From: a bacterium
Lineage (GTDB): Bacteria; Sumerlaeota; Sumerlaeia; MVZB01
Direction: 5' to 3'
Length of the DNA stretch: 14,225 nt
NCBI GenBank assembly: GCA_023480605.1
Contig: JAMCWS010000320.1
Location: 1-14,225, forward strand
The translations under genes and the position numbers were made by a program. The notes beneath the pieces are model-generated. The model worked only from the letters and a program-made list of their open reading frames with translations, was not told the origin of the DNA and made no database searches. Positions 7,757-14,225 of the stretch are shown here, piece after piece; the stretch's first letter is position 1; every line of letters starts with the position of its first letter.

Positions 7757-9307
7757 TCAGATCAGGTTCTTGAACAAATTCAAAAACACTCCGGTCGATG
7801 TCTGGTAAATATTCAGCGCCAGCACCGGCAGCACGCCGAAGACGATCGCCGCCACGGCCATCGGCACCAGTGAGATAAGCTCCCACCGGTTGCAGTCGGG
7901 AAAGTGCGCGTGCTCTTCCTTGCCCTTGCCCAGGTAAACCCGCTGCATCGTCCAAAGGATGTAGCCCGCCGTCAGCATCATGCCGCTGGTGGCCACGCAG
8001 GTCAGCAGCCAGTTGTATTTGAACGACCCCAGGAAAACGAGCGCCTCGCCGATGAATCCGACCATCATCGGCAGCCCGAGCGAAGCGAAAAAACCGACGA
8101 CCGCCAGGCCGAAGTAGACCGGCATCTGTGTGCCGATCCCGCCGAAGCGGGCGATCTCCCGGTGGTGCGCCCGTTCATAAAGGACCCCCACCAGCGTAAA
8201 CATCATCGCCGACGAGATCCCGTGGGCGAACATCTGGAAGATCGCGCCGTTGACCGCCTCTTCCTTCAATACCGCCACCCCCAGCAGAACATAACCCATG
8301 TGACTGACCGAACTGTAGGCCACCAACCGCTTGAAGTCGGTCTGCCCCAGCGCACAGAAGGCGCCGTAGATAATGTTCACCACGCCCAGGATCGCCAGGA
8401 ACCACATGACACTCGCGGTCGCCCCGACCTCGGGCAGCAGCGGGTAGTTGAGGCGTAGGATGCCGTATCCGCCCATCTTCAGCAGTACGCCGGCCAGGAT
8501 CACCGAGATTGCCGTCGGCGCCTCCACATGCGCGTCGGGCAACCAGGTGTGGAAGGGGAAGATCGGCACCTTGATCGCAAAGCCGATGAACAACCCCCAG
8601 AACATCAGATGCTGGAAGAGCGTCGGCCCGTCCGGCACGTGGAAGGGCTGGAGGTAAACGAGTTGCGGGATGTTGAAGGCGTATTCGGCATACTTCCCGC
8701 CTTCGAACGACTGCATCTTGAAGTAGTAGGCGAGCATCACCAGCAGGATGAGGACCGATCCGAGCAGCGTGTAGAGGAAGAACTTGATCGCGGCGTATTC
8801 CTTGCGCGGTCCACCCCAGATGCCGATCAGGAAATACATCGGCAGCAGCATCACTTCCCAGAAGACGTAAAAGAGGAAGAAGTCCAGCGCGACGAACACA
8901 CCCATCATGCCGGTGACCAGCAGCATGTAGAGCGCGAAAAAGCCCTTGACGTACTTCTTGATCGGGAAGGCCACGAACGTCGCCAGGAACGATAGGAATC
9001 CGGTCATGACGATCAGAAGCACCGACAGGCCGTCCACCCCCAGGCGATAATGGATATGATAAGCCCCGATCCACGGCACGTCGGTCAGCGTCTTGACGTC
9101 GTAGCCCGAGTAGGCCGTGCCGCTGGCGATGGCCGCCGGGTTGAAAATCCACCACAGCCAGCACGTCAGCGCGAAGACGATCCCCGTCGTCGCGACCGAA
9201 ATCCACCGGATCGTCCCCACCCGCTCGCGCGGCGTCATGAGTATGAGCCCCCCGCCCGCCAGCGGCAGGAAGGTAATGAGGGTAAGGAGCATCTTGTTGA
9301 AGTCCAT
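7757..9307 (-). CDS. nuoM: NADH-quinone oxidoreductase subunit M
   Basis: This antiporter-like, proton-pumping subunit of complex I has 516 residues, the usual length. The conserved Glu is in FWEVMLLPMYFLIGIWGG. The channel lysines are in FIGFAIKVPIFPFHTWLPDA and ILAGVLLKMGGYGILRL. VAYSSVSHMGYVLLG is typical of the family. The start at 9307 (MDFNKMLLTLITFLPL) puts the first hydrophobic helix at the N-terminus, and AAGG stands about 6 nt before it in the 14-nt gap after nuoL. A longer open frame reaches back to 9592 but lies inside nuoL. Nothing is missing or disrupted. Confidence 0.96.
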   Translation of the reverse strand: MDFNKMLLTLITFLPLAGGGLILMTPRERVGTIRWISVATTGIVFALTCWLWWIFNPAAIASGTAYSGYDVKTLTDVPWIGAYHIHYRLGVDGLSVLLIVMTGFLSFLATFVAFPIKKYVKGFFALYMLLVTGMMGVFVALDFFLFYVFWEVMLLPMYFLIGIWGGPRKEYAAIKFFLYTLLGSVLILLVMLAYYFKMQSFEGGKYAEYAFNIPQLVYLQPFHVPDGPTLFQHLMFWGLFIGFAIKVPIFPFHTWLPDAHVEAPTAISVILAGVLLKMGGYGILRLNYPLLPEVGATASVMWFLAILGVVNIIYGAFCALGQTDFKRLVAYSSVSHMGYVLLGVAVLKEEAVNGAIFQMFAHGISSAMMFTLVGVLYERAHHREIARFGGIGTQMPVYFGLAVVGFFASLGLPMMVGFIGEALVFLGSFKYNWLLTCVATSGMMLTAGYILWTMQRVYLGKGKEEHAHFPDCNRWELISLVPMAVAAIVFGVLPVLALNIYQTSTGVFLNLFKNLI

Positions 9308-9321
9308 CGTCAGCCTTGTCC

Positions 9322-11460
9322 TTAGAAGATGAAAACCAGCAGCGCCGAGATCACCACAATCCCCAGCACCATGAACACGAGGTATTGCCGCACCCGGCCC
9401 GTCTGGGCGTAGGAGAGTTTGTCGCCGGCCAGGCGCGCGGCCCGGGCCGAGCCGTTTACGAACCAGTCGTCCACGAACAACCGGTCGGCCAGGTCGACAA
9501 CGAACGCCCCTAGTCGGCCGAAGAAACCGAAGAAATTCACCACGCTGTCGATGACCACCCGATCGAAAACGGCCGTGAATCGTCCCAGCCACCGCGTCGG
9601 CAGGATGACCGCCGCCATGTACAGTTCATCGAGATAATACTTGTGCCACAGGATCGTGTAGACCTGCTTGAAAGGCGTCGCGATCCAGGCGGGGTTGATG
9701 ACCGTTGCGCCATTGCCGCGCTGGAGATACATGAGCGCCCCCAACGCGATGCCCAGCAGCCCGAGGACCGAGGAGAGTTTCATCGCCAGCAGGTGCGCCG
9801 CGTGCGCCGCATGGGCTTCATGCGCCGCATCTTCTTCATGCGCCGCATCTTCCGCATGCGCCGCCTCGGCGCCGGCATGCGCGGCCGCGGGGGTCGTCGC
9901 GGCGGCCTCCGGCGGGGTCGCCTTCAGGGCCTCCTCGACGATCGGGCTCGTGTAGCCGGCTTGGGCGAACAACCGCACCTGTTCGATACCGCTCAGCCTG
10001 GGATTCATCTCGGCGAACCACTCGCCCTTCAGCCCGCCGCCCACCAGCGCCAGCGTGCCCAGCACGACCAGCGGCAGCAGCATCGGCCACGGGGCCTCGC
10101 GCGCGTGCTCATACGCGTGGTGGTCGCGCGGCCGCCCCGTGAAGGTGAGGAAATACTGCCGGAACATGTAGAACGCCGTCATGAACGCCGTGGCGAATCC
10201 CGCCACCGGCAGGAACCAGTGGCCCGGGTGCGCCCAGTTGAAAACCAGCGCATCGGCCAGGATGGCGTCTTTGCTCCAGAAGCCCGAGAAGGGATAGACG
10301 CCGCACAGCGCCAGCGTCGCGAGCAGGTAGAAGAACGCCGTCTTGGGCATCTTGCGCCACAAGCCCCCATACTTGCTCATCGACTGCTCGTGGTGCATCG
10401 CCCAGATGACCGCGCCCGAACCTAAAAACAGGCACGCCTTGAAGAAAGCATGCGTGGTCAGATGAAAAAGTCCCGCCGAATAGCCCCCCACCCCCCCCGC
10501 GAGGATCATGTAACCGAGTTGGCTGACAGTCGAATAGGCGAGCACTTTCTTGATGTCGTCCTGCACCAAGGCGATCGTCGCCGCGAAGATGGCCGTGAAC
10601 GCCCCGATGTAGGCGATGAACAGCAGCGTCGGCGCGTCGAAGATCGGCAGCACCCGCCCCACCAGGTAAACGCCCGCCGCCACCATCGTCGCCGCGTGGA
10701 TCAGGGCGCTCACCGGTGTCGGGCCTTCCATCGCGTCGGGCAGCCAGACGTGCAGCGGAAACTGCGCGCTTTTGCCCATCGCGCCCAGGAAGATCCCCAG
10801 CCCCGCCGCCGTCTGCCAGCCCCCCGACAGCGTGCCGGTCTTGACCGCCGCGAACAGGTCGGCGTATTGCAGCGACCCGACCTTCAGGTAACAGATCATG
10901 ATGCCGATGAACATGCCCACATCGCCCAGGCGAGTGGTGATGAAGGCCTTGATCGCCGCGTCCGAGGCCGATTTCTTTTCATACCAGTGCCCGATCAGCA
11001 GGTACGACGACAGGCCGACCAACTCCCAGCAGATGTATAGGAACAGTAAATTGTTGGCCAGCACCAACCCCAGCATCGAGACGCTGAAAACCTGCAAGCC
11101 GCAATAATACCGCCCGTAACGGACGTCGCCTTCCATATATTTGATCGAAAACAGGTGCACAAGGAAGCTGACCAGCGTGACGACCACCAGCATGTCGGCC
11201 GTCAGGCGGTCGACCATCAGGCCGCCCAGAAGGCCGCCCCCGTGGCCGGTCGGCAGCCAGGGGAAGGTCAGGTTGGCCAAGAGCGGCGAAGGCGAGTGGA
11301 GCGCCGCGCGGAAGATCACCAACGAGATAACCAGCCCGGCGCCCAGGAGGCCCGTGGCCAGCCAGTCGCCATGGCGCGGCAGACGCGGGTGCTGGAGGGC
11401 CATGACAATGAAACCCGCCAGCGGGAGCAGGAATATGAGAATGGAGAGTACTAAGATCAT
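9322..11460 (-). CDS. nuoL: NADH-quinone oxidoreductase subunit L with His-rich insertion
   Basis: This is the distal proton-pumping subunit of complex I, with the long lateral helix. It has 712 residues, about 100 more than the E. coli protein. Family hallmarks are present: CWELVGLSSYLLIGHWYEKK, TTRLGDVGMFIGI, AMGKSAQFPLHVWLPDAMEG, PVSALIHAATMVAAGVYLV and VLAYSTVSQLGYMIL. The extra length comes partly from a low-complexity Ala/His/Glu stretch at residues 515-556 and partly from a C-terminal region (YLDELYMAAVILP onward) with a final membrane helix. The start at 11460 (MILVLSILIFLLP) begins directly with a membrane helix; a GTG at 11499 would add 13 hydrophilic residues. The gene follows the zinc-finger antitoxin gene by 35 nt, so the toxin-antitoxin module separates it from nuoK. 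Confidence 0.96.
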   Translation of the reverse strand: MILVLSILIFLLPLAGFIVMALQHPRLPRHGDWLATGLLGAGLVISLVIFRAALHSPSPLLANLTFPWLPTGHGGGLLGGLMVDRLTADMLVVVTLVSFLVHLFSIKYMEGDVRYGRYYCGLQVFSVSMLGLVLANNLLFLYICWELVGLSSYLLIGHWYEKKSASDAAIKAFITTRLGDVGMFIGIMICYLKVGSLQYADLFAAVKTGTLSGGWQTAAGLGIFLGAMGKSAQFPLHVWLPDAMEGPTPVSALIHAATMVAAGVYLVGRVLPIFDAPTLLFIAYIGAFTAIFAATIALVQDDIKKVLAYSTVSQLGYMILAGGVGGYSAGLFHLTTHAFFKACLFLGSGAVIWAMHHEQSMSKYGGLWRKMPKTAFFYLLATLALCGVYPFSGFWSKDAILADALVFNWAHPGHWFLPVAGFATAFMTAFYMFRQYFLTFTGRPRDHHAYEHAREAPWPMLLPLVVLGTLALVGGGLKGEWFAEMNPRLSGIEQVRLFAQAGYTSPIVEEALKATPPEAAATTPAAAHAGAEAAHAEDAAHEEDAAHEAHAAHAAHLLAMKLSSVLGLLGIALGALMYLQRGNGATVINPAWIATPFKQVYTILWHKYYLDELYMAAVILPTRWLGRFTAVFDRVVIDSVVNFFGFFGRLGAFVVDLADRLFVDDWFVNGSARAARLAGDKLSYAQTGRVRQYLVFMVLGIVVISALLVFIF
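9793..9918 (-). repeat. His/Ala/Glu-rich coding repeat inside nuoL
   Basis: Residues 515-556 of NuoL are almost only Ala, His, Glu, Asp, Thr and Pro, with seven His at 3-7 residue spacing. Two perfect 18-bp tandem copies (9817-9834 and 9835-9852) each encode EDAAHE, and a degenerate third copy follows at 9853-9870. The frame stays open, so expansion has gone by whole codons. It lies before the C-terminal membrane helix MKLSSVLGLLGIALGAL. Confidence 0.85.
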
Positions 11461-11495
11461 AGTATTGTCCGATGGCCAGCCGTTGCCTGGTTCAG

Positions 11496-11726
11496 TCACA
11501 CCGCTTCGGCATAAGATCTGATTTCGGTCTCAACCCCAAGGCGATGGGATTCCTCGGCGAGGGTAAGAATCCGGCGCGTGATATCCTCGGCAACATAATC
11601 CTCGCCGCAGTTTTCACAAATTTGCGCGGGAACGGACTTGAATATAATGGTCGAGCCTGAGCGCTCCAGCATGACGTGAGTATAACCTGCCCGTGTCTCA
11701 CCATGTTTACAGATGATGCATTTCAT
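11496..11726 (-). CDS. YgiT-type zinc-finger antitoxin (MqsA-like N-terminal domain)
   Basis: This 76-residue protein has two CxxC pairs, MKCIICKHG and QICENCGEDYVAEDI, which bind zinc in the YgiT-type zinc-finger family found in toxin-antitoxin loci. Between them is the typical hydrophobic strand region (THVMLERSGSTIIFKSVPA). A short helical tail (RRILTLAEESHRL...) follows; there is no C-terminal helix-turn-helix as in full MqsA. Its start overlaps the end of the upstream DUF4258 reading frame as ATGA (11723-11726), the standard coupling for this pair. That toxin frame is interrupted, so the protein is probably an orphan antitoxin. It is co-directional with nuo and lies 35 nt before nuoL. 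Confidence 0.88.
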   Translation of the reverse strand: MKCIICKHGETRAGYTHVMLERSGSTIIFKSVPAQICENCGEDYVAEDITRRILTLAEESHRLGVETEIRSYAEAV

Positions 11727-12001
11727 GGCTTCTTCCTTTCAAAGCCGGATTCCCATAGTGCGGGATCCGGCTCATACGCGGTAATGATAATGCATCGATC
11801 ATTTGATTTATCCTCCGCCACGACCACATGGATCGGGCGGTCGTTGACGTATCCCAACACCAATCTACTTGGGTAAGGTTGTTCTTCAGGATAATTCATG
11901 ATTTATTTGCCCATCTCCAGAACCCAACGGACATGCTCATCGGTTATTTTCCGTTCGAACATCCGTTGAACCGCATGGACTCGGAATATCATTTCTCGCA
12001 C
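11723..12001 (-). pseudogene. DUF4258-type toxin gene with in-frame stop
   Basis: Read on the - strand from 12001, this frame gives a clear DUF4258-like protein of 92 codons: FRVHAVQRMFERKITDEHV, then PYPSRLVLGYVNDRPIHVVV, then IIITAYEPDPALWESGFERK. Members pair with YgiT-type zinc-finger antitoxins and are regarded as toxins. Between the blocks, TAA at 11903-11905 replaces a sense codon (one change from GAA, AAA or CAA), where relatives have a residue before the NYPEE-like turn. GTG 11999-12001 has AAGGA (12009-12013) 7 nt upstream and is the likely original start; ATG 11992 is an alternative. An ATG (11897-11899) just after the stop could restart translation of the C-terminal 58 residues. 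Otherwise no frameshift or deletion is seen, so the inactivation looks recent. A sequencing error is possible. Confidence 0.8.
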
Positions 12002-12021
12002 GCAACCGTCCTTAACCTTTT

Positions 12022-12387
12022 CTACCGTTTCATTTGCCGGATCGAATCGACATCAACCGTGCCGAAGTTGAAGTAAAGACTCAGCAGGATGGCCAAGGCG
12101 ATGGCCGCCTCGCACGCGGCCAGGATGATGATGAACACGCCGAACAGCGGCCCGGCCATTGCGCCGCCCCCCGCCGCCTCGCCCCCCGCGAAGCGCCAGA
12201 AGGCCATGAAATTGAGGATCGCGGCGTTGAGGATTAATTCGATGCCGATCAGGATACCGATGGCGTTGCGCCGCGCCATCGCCGCCACCAGCCCGAAGAC
12301 GAACAACAGCGCCCCGACGATCAAATACGCTTGCAATCCCACCGGCGTCGCGCTCGAAAAACCCAACGTTGTGAAAATGTCGTTCAT
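12022..12387 (-). CDS. nuoK: NADH-quinone oxidoreductase subunit K
   Basis: This small membrane subunit of complex I has 121 residues and three hydrophobic helices. The two membrane glutamates needed for proton transfer are present: Glu50 in GILIGIELILNAA and Glu93 in ILAACEAAIALAILLSLY. The C-terminus, FGTVDVDSIRQMKR, is typical. It is somewhat longer than the usual 100 residues, because of about 15 extra N-terminal residues and a Gly/Ala-rich loop (GGEAAGGGAMAG, residues 68-79) between helices 2 and 3. It is separated from nuoJ by 152 nt with a repeat hairpin. The toxin remnant starts 20 nt after its stop. No strong ribosome site is seen before the ATG. Confidence 0.94.
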   Translation of the reverse strand: MNDIFTTLGFSSATPVGLQAYLIVGALLFVFGLVAAMARRNAIGILIGIELILNAAILNFMAFWRFAGGEAAGGGAMAGPLFGVFIIILAACEAAIALAILLSLYFNFGTVDVDSIRQMKR

Positions 12388-12423
12388 GTTCGTCTATCCA
12401 CACCGCTCCCCGTCTATCTTCTC

Positions 12424-12499
12424 TCGTTGTCGTTATCGTAATCGGCTGTCTCCGATATCGAAATCGATGACGACTACGATAACGATAACGATAACGAAA
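12424..12499. repeat. Hexamer repeats forming a long hairpin between nuoJ and nuoK
   Basis: The left arm (12424-12444) consists of TCGTTG, TCGTTA and TCGTAA units. The right arm (12471-12491) is its near-exact inverse, and ACGATA units continue to 12499. The two 21-nt arms agree at 19 positions, with a loop of 26 nt that itself contains CGATATCG. In the nuo transcript this would be a stable stem of about 20 bp, without a following U tract, so a processing or stability element is more likely than a terminator. Confidence 0.8.
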
Positions 12500-12539
12500 A
12501 TACCCTCATGCTTCCGTTCATCACCCATTCACTCCCCGC

Positions 12540-13082
12540 TCACCGTTCCCTCCGCCGCACGAGGTACGCCGCGCCGATCAGACACAGCAGCAGCGTGACG
12601 CCCGCCAGCTCGAAAGGCAGCACGTAATCGGTCAGCAGCAGCCGACCCATGGGCCGCAGCGACTCGCCCGGCTCGATGAACGTCTTGCTCACCACCCACG
12701 ACGTTCCGGTGATGACGCGGTAGAGCACGCCCAGCAGCAGCGCCAGCCCAAGCAGGCCGCCGACGAAATACATCCGCCCCATTCCGGTTTGCGCCCGCTC
12801 GAGCGGCCGGTTGGTCAGCAGCACGCCGAAGATCAGCAGCACCAGGATGCCGCCGACGTAAATCACCACCTGCGTGACGGCCAGGAAGGCCGAACCCAGC
12901 AGGATGTAATAACCGGCGACGCCCAGCAGCGTGAAAAAGAGCGAGAACGCGGCCTGGACGATATTGCGCGCGAAGGCCGCCACCGCCCCCGAGCTGATGA
13001 CCAGTATCGTGATGAGCCAGAAGCTCAGGTTGAGTCCCTGCCAATTCTGCGCCGCGATTTGGGTGGCGTGGTCCACGGGCAT
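12540..13082 (-). CDS. nuoJ: NADH-quinone oxidoreductase subunit J
   Basis: This membrane subunit of complex I has 180 residues and five hydrophobic segments. Typical signatures are ARNIVQAAFSLFFTLLGVAG, YYILLGSAFLAVTQVVIYVG and ILVLLIFGVLLTNR; the glycine-rich helix is the family's pi-bulge segment. It ends with a membrane helix and the basic tail YLVRRRER. The start at 13082 lies one nt after the nuoI stop, and AAGGAAGAG in the end of nuoI serves as ribosome site. The open frame extends upstream to 13337, but that part lies within nuoI. Confidence 0.95.
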   Translation of the reverse strand: MPVDHATQIAAQNWQGLNLSFWLITILVISSGAVAAFARNIVQAAFSLFFTLLGVAGYYILLGSAFLAVTQVVIYVGGILVLLIFGVLLTNRPLERAQTGMGRMYFVGGLLGLALLLGVLYRVITGTSWVVSKTFIEPGESLRPMGRLLLTDYVLPFELAGVTLLLCLIGAAYLVRRRER

Positions 13083-13083
13083 C

Positions 13084-13710
13084 TCAGTTCTCTTCCTTGG
13101 GCGGCTCGCCGGCCGGCTTGGCGGGCTCGTCTGGTGTGGCCGCATCCTTCGGCGCTTCCGCTTTTGCGGCTTCCGCTTTGGCGGCCGCCGCTTTCTGCGC
13201 CGCCTGCGCCGCCAGCTTGGCCTTTTTCTCGGCCTCCTTGCGGGCCAGTTCCGCCAGCAGCGCGTCGATCTCGCTCTGGCTCTTCGGCCGGGAAAACCGA
13301 ACGACGCAGTCCTCGCGCGTATAGCGCGATAGGTCAAATTCCGGCCCCATCTGGATGCACTGCGTCGGGCAGGGCTCCGTGCACAACTCGCAGAACAGGC
13401 ACTTGGTGTAATCGACCTGGTAGCGCGTGATCATCACGTCCTTGCCGCGCCCGACGCTCTCGACCGTGATCGCGTCGACCGGGCACGCCCGCGCGCACAA
13501 CTTGCAACCCGAGCATTGCGACTCGTCGTAAACGTGAATGCCCCGGTGGCCGGCCGGGATCACCGGCCGCACTTCCGGGTAGCGCATCGTTTCGGTCGGC
13601 CGGAAGATGTGCTTGAAGGTCAACCGCATTCCGACGTAGGTCGTGATGATCCCCGACCACAAGTCTACAAAATACTTCCCAAAGGCGTTGGGGCGTTGTC
13701 GTCTGGCCAT
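13084..13710 (-). CDS. nuoI: NADH-quinone oxidoreductase subunit I (two 4Fe-4S clusters)
   Basis: This ferredoxin-like subunit carries electrons through clusters N6a and N6b toward quinone. Two CxxCxxCxxxCP motifs are complete: Cys66, 69, 72 and 76 (CSGCKLCARACP), and Cys104, 107, 110 and 114 (CLFCELCTEPCP). The fold ends near residue 140. Residues 141-208 form an extra, highly charged Ala/Lys/Glu/Pro-rich tail of about 65 residues, probably partly helical and then disordered, which explains the length of 208 against about 160-180 in many relatives. The ATG at 13710 lies 21 nt after the nuoH stop. GGAA about 7 nt before it, or AGGGGG further up, may serve as ribosome site. Confidence 0.97.
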   Translation of the reverse strand: MARRQRPNAFGKYFVDLWSGIITTYVGMRLTFKHIFRPTETMRYPEVRPVIPAGHRGIHVYDESQCSGCKLCARACPVDAITVESVGRGKDVMITRYQVDYTKCLFCELCTEPCPTQCIQMGPEFDLSRYTREDCVVRFSRPKSQSEIDALLAELARKEAEKKAKLAAQAAQKAAAAKAEAAKAEAPKDAATPDEPAKPAGEPPKEEN

Positions 13711-13731
13711 GAACTTGTTCCGATTCCCCCT

Positions 13732-14225
13732 TTACCCGACCAGGACGGCTTGCACCGCCGCCCACGCCACGCAGGCCAGGCTGAATGGCAGCAGAACCTT
13801 CAGGCAAAGATACATGACCTGGTCGATGCGGATGCGCGGCAAAGTCCACCGCACCCAGATCATCACGAAATAAAGACCGAAAGCCTTGATCAGCAGGTTC
13901 ACGATGCCGATGACCTGGTGCGCCACGATCTTTAAGCCTTCCCCTTGAAACACCGTTCCCCCCAGCGTCATCGCGGCCACCGACAGCTTGCGCCACCACG
14001 GCAGTTCCGCGTCGAACTGCCCGAGCGCCTGACCGATGTTTTGCGCCCAGATGCCCCCCAGCGACGCGTCGGCGCCAACCTCCGGCCGCGGGATCGGCCC
14101 GTGCCAGCCGCCCAGGAAAAGGATCGCCGCCAGCGCGCAGATAACATACATCGAGGCGTATTCCGCCATGAAGAAAAAGGCGAACCGCATGCCGGAGTAT
14201 TCGGTGTGATACCCCGCCACCAGTT
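13732..14225 (-). CDS. nuoH: NADH-quinone oxidoreductase subunit H, C-terminal part (cut by window edge)
   Basis: Only the last 164 or so codons lie in the window; the reading frame is open through the right edge. NuoH is the membrane subunit that forms much of the quinone-binding cavity of complex I. The visible part begins LVAGYHTEYSGMRFAFFFMAEY, the conserved NuoH motif, and continues with membrane segments. TLPRIRIDQVMYLCLKVLLP is the conserved R-x-R-x-D-Q stretch near the C-terminus. Between them a polar loop (residues GWHGPIPRPEVGADAS onward) of about 40 residues is longer than in compact homologues. The GTG near 14218 is internal and is not the start. Confidence 0.95.
   Translation of the reverse strand, partial: LVAGYHTEYSGMRFAFFFMAEYASMYVICALAAILFLGGWHGPIPRPEVGADASLGGIWAQNIGQALGQFDAELPWWRKLSVAAMTLGGTVFQGEGLKIVAHQVIGIVNLLIKAFGLYFVMIWVRWTLPRIRIDQVMYLCLKVLLPFSLACVAWAAVQAVLVG

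Noticed and set aside
9643..10425. 260-codon + strand frame, Arg-rich
   Set aside because: It is antisense to nuoL; the Arg and Gln richness comes from the reversed GC-rich codons.
12424..12499. Hairpin considered as a rho-independent terminator of nuoJ
   Set aside because: The stem is AT/GC mixed, with a large loop and no U tract on the transcribed strand, and nuoK must be expressed downstream.

Overview
The window is GC-rich bacterial DNA with two conserved gene blocks, each interrupted by toxin-antitoxin or defence-type genes. The + strand half (1-5500) carries carA and the N-terminal half of carB, for carbamoyl phosphate synthetase. The - strand half (5600-14225) carries the membrane-arm end of a complex I operon, in the order nuoH (cut by the window edge), nuoI, nuoJ, nuoK, [toxin remnant, zinc-finger antitoxin], nuoL, nuoM, nuoN, then a small ferritin-like gene. 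The taxon cannot be fixed from this sequence. High GC, a full bacterial NuoH-N set and several families of short intergenic repeats suggest an uncultured environmental lineage (a PVC-, Hydrogenedentes- or deltaproteobacteria-like group is only a guess).

Region by region: 1-359 has no supported gene, but a possible degraded toxin fragment on the - strand and a candidate carA promoter. carA (360-1484) is complete, with its glutaminase triad. Next comes an island of about 2.5 kb. It holds a FitAB/VapBC-type pair (ribbon-helix-helix antitoxin and PIN RNase toxin, sharing ATGA), a MNT nucleotidyltransferase whose HEPN partner survives only as about 25 codons with a nonsense codon, and an AT-rich gene for a 454-residue protein with a C-terminal HEPN RNxxxH motif. 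carB resumes at 4049 but encodes only 480 residues: the carboxyphosphate half and the first part of the oligomerisation domain. No C-terminal half follows, so CarB is either split (as in Aquifex and Methanocaldococcus) or truncated. A GGTCC-rich repeat fills the convergent gap to the ferritin-like gene.

In the nuo operon the subunits look intact: two 4Fe-4S motifs in NuoI, key membrane Glu/Lys residues in NuoK, L, M and N. There are three oddities. A DUF4258-type toxin with an in-frame TAA, plus an intact YgiT-type zinc-finger antitoxin, sits between nuoK and nuoL. NuoL has a His/Ala/Glu-rich insertion built partly from 18-bp tandem repeats. Hexameric TCGT-type repeats occupy the nuoJ-nuoK gap (as a long hairpin) and the nuoM-nuoN gap (as a tandem array).

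The overall picture is two housekeeping operons hit by small toxin or defence modules, several of which are decaying. The best candidates for undescribed biology are the AT-rich HEPN gene placed in the remains of a MNT-HEPN pair, the half-length carB, and the hexamer repeats inside the nuo transcript.
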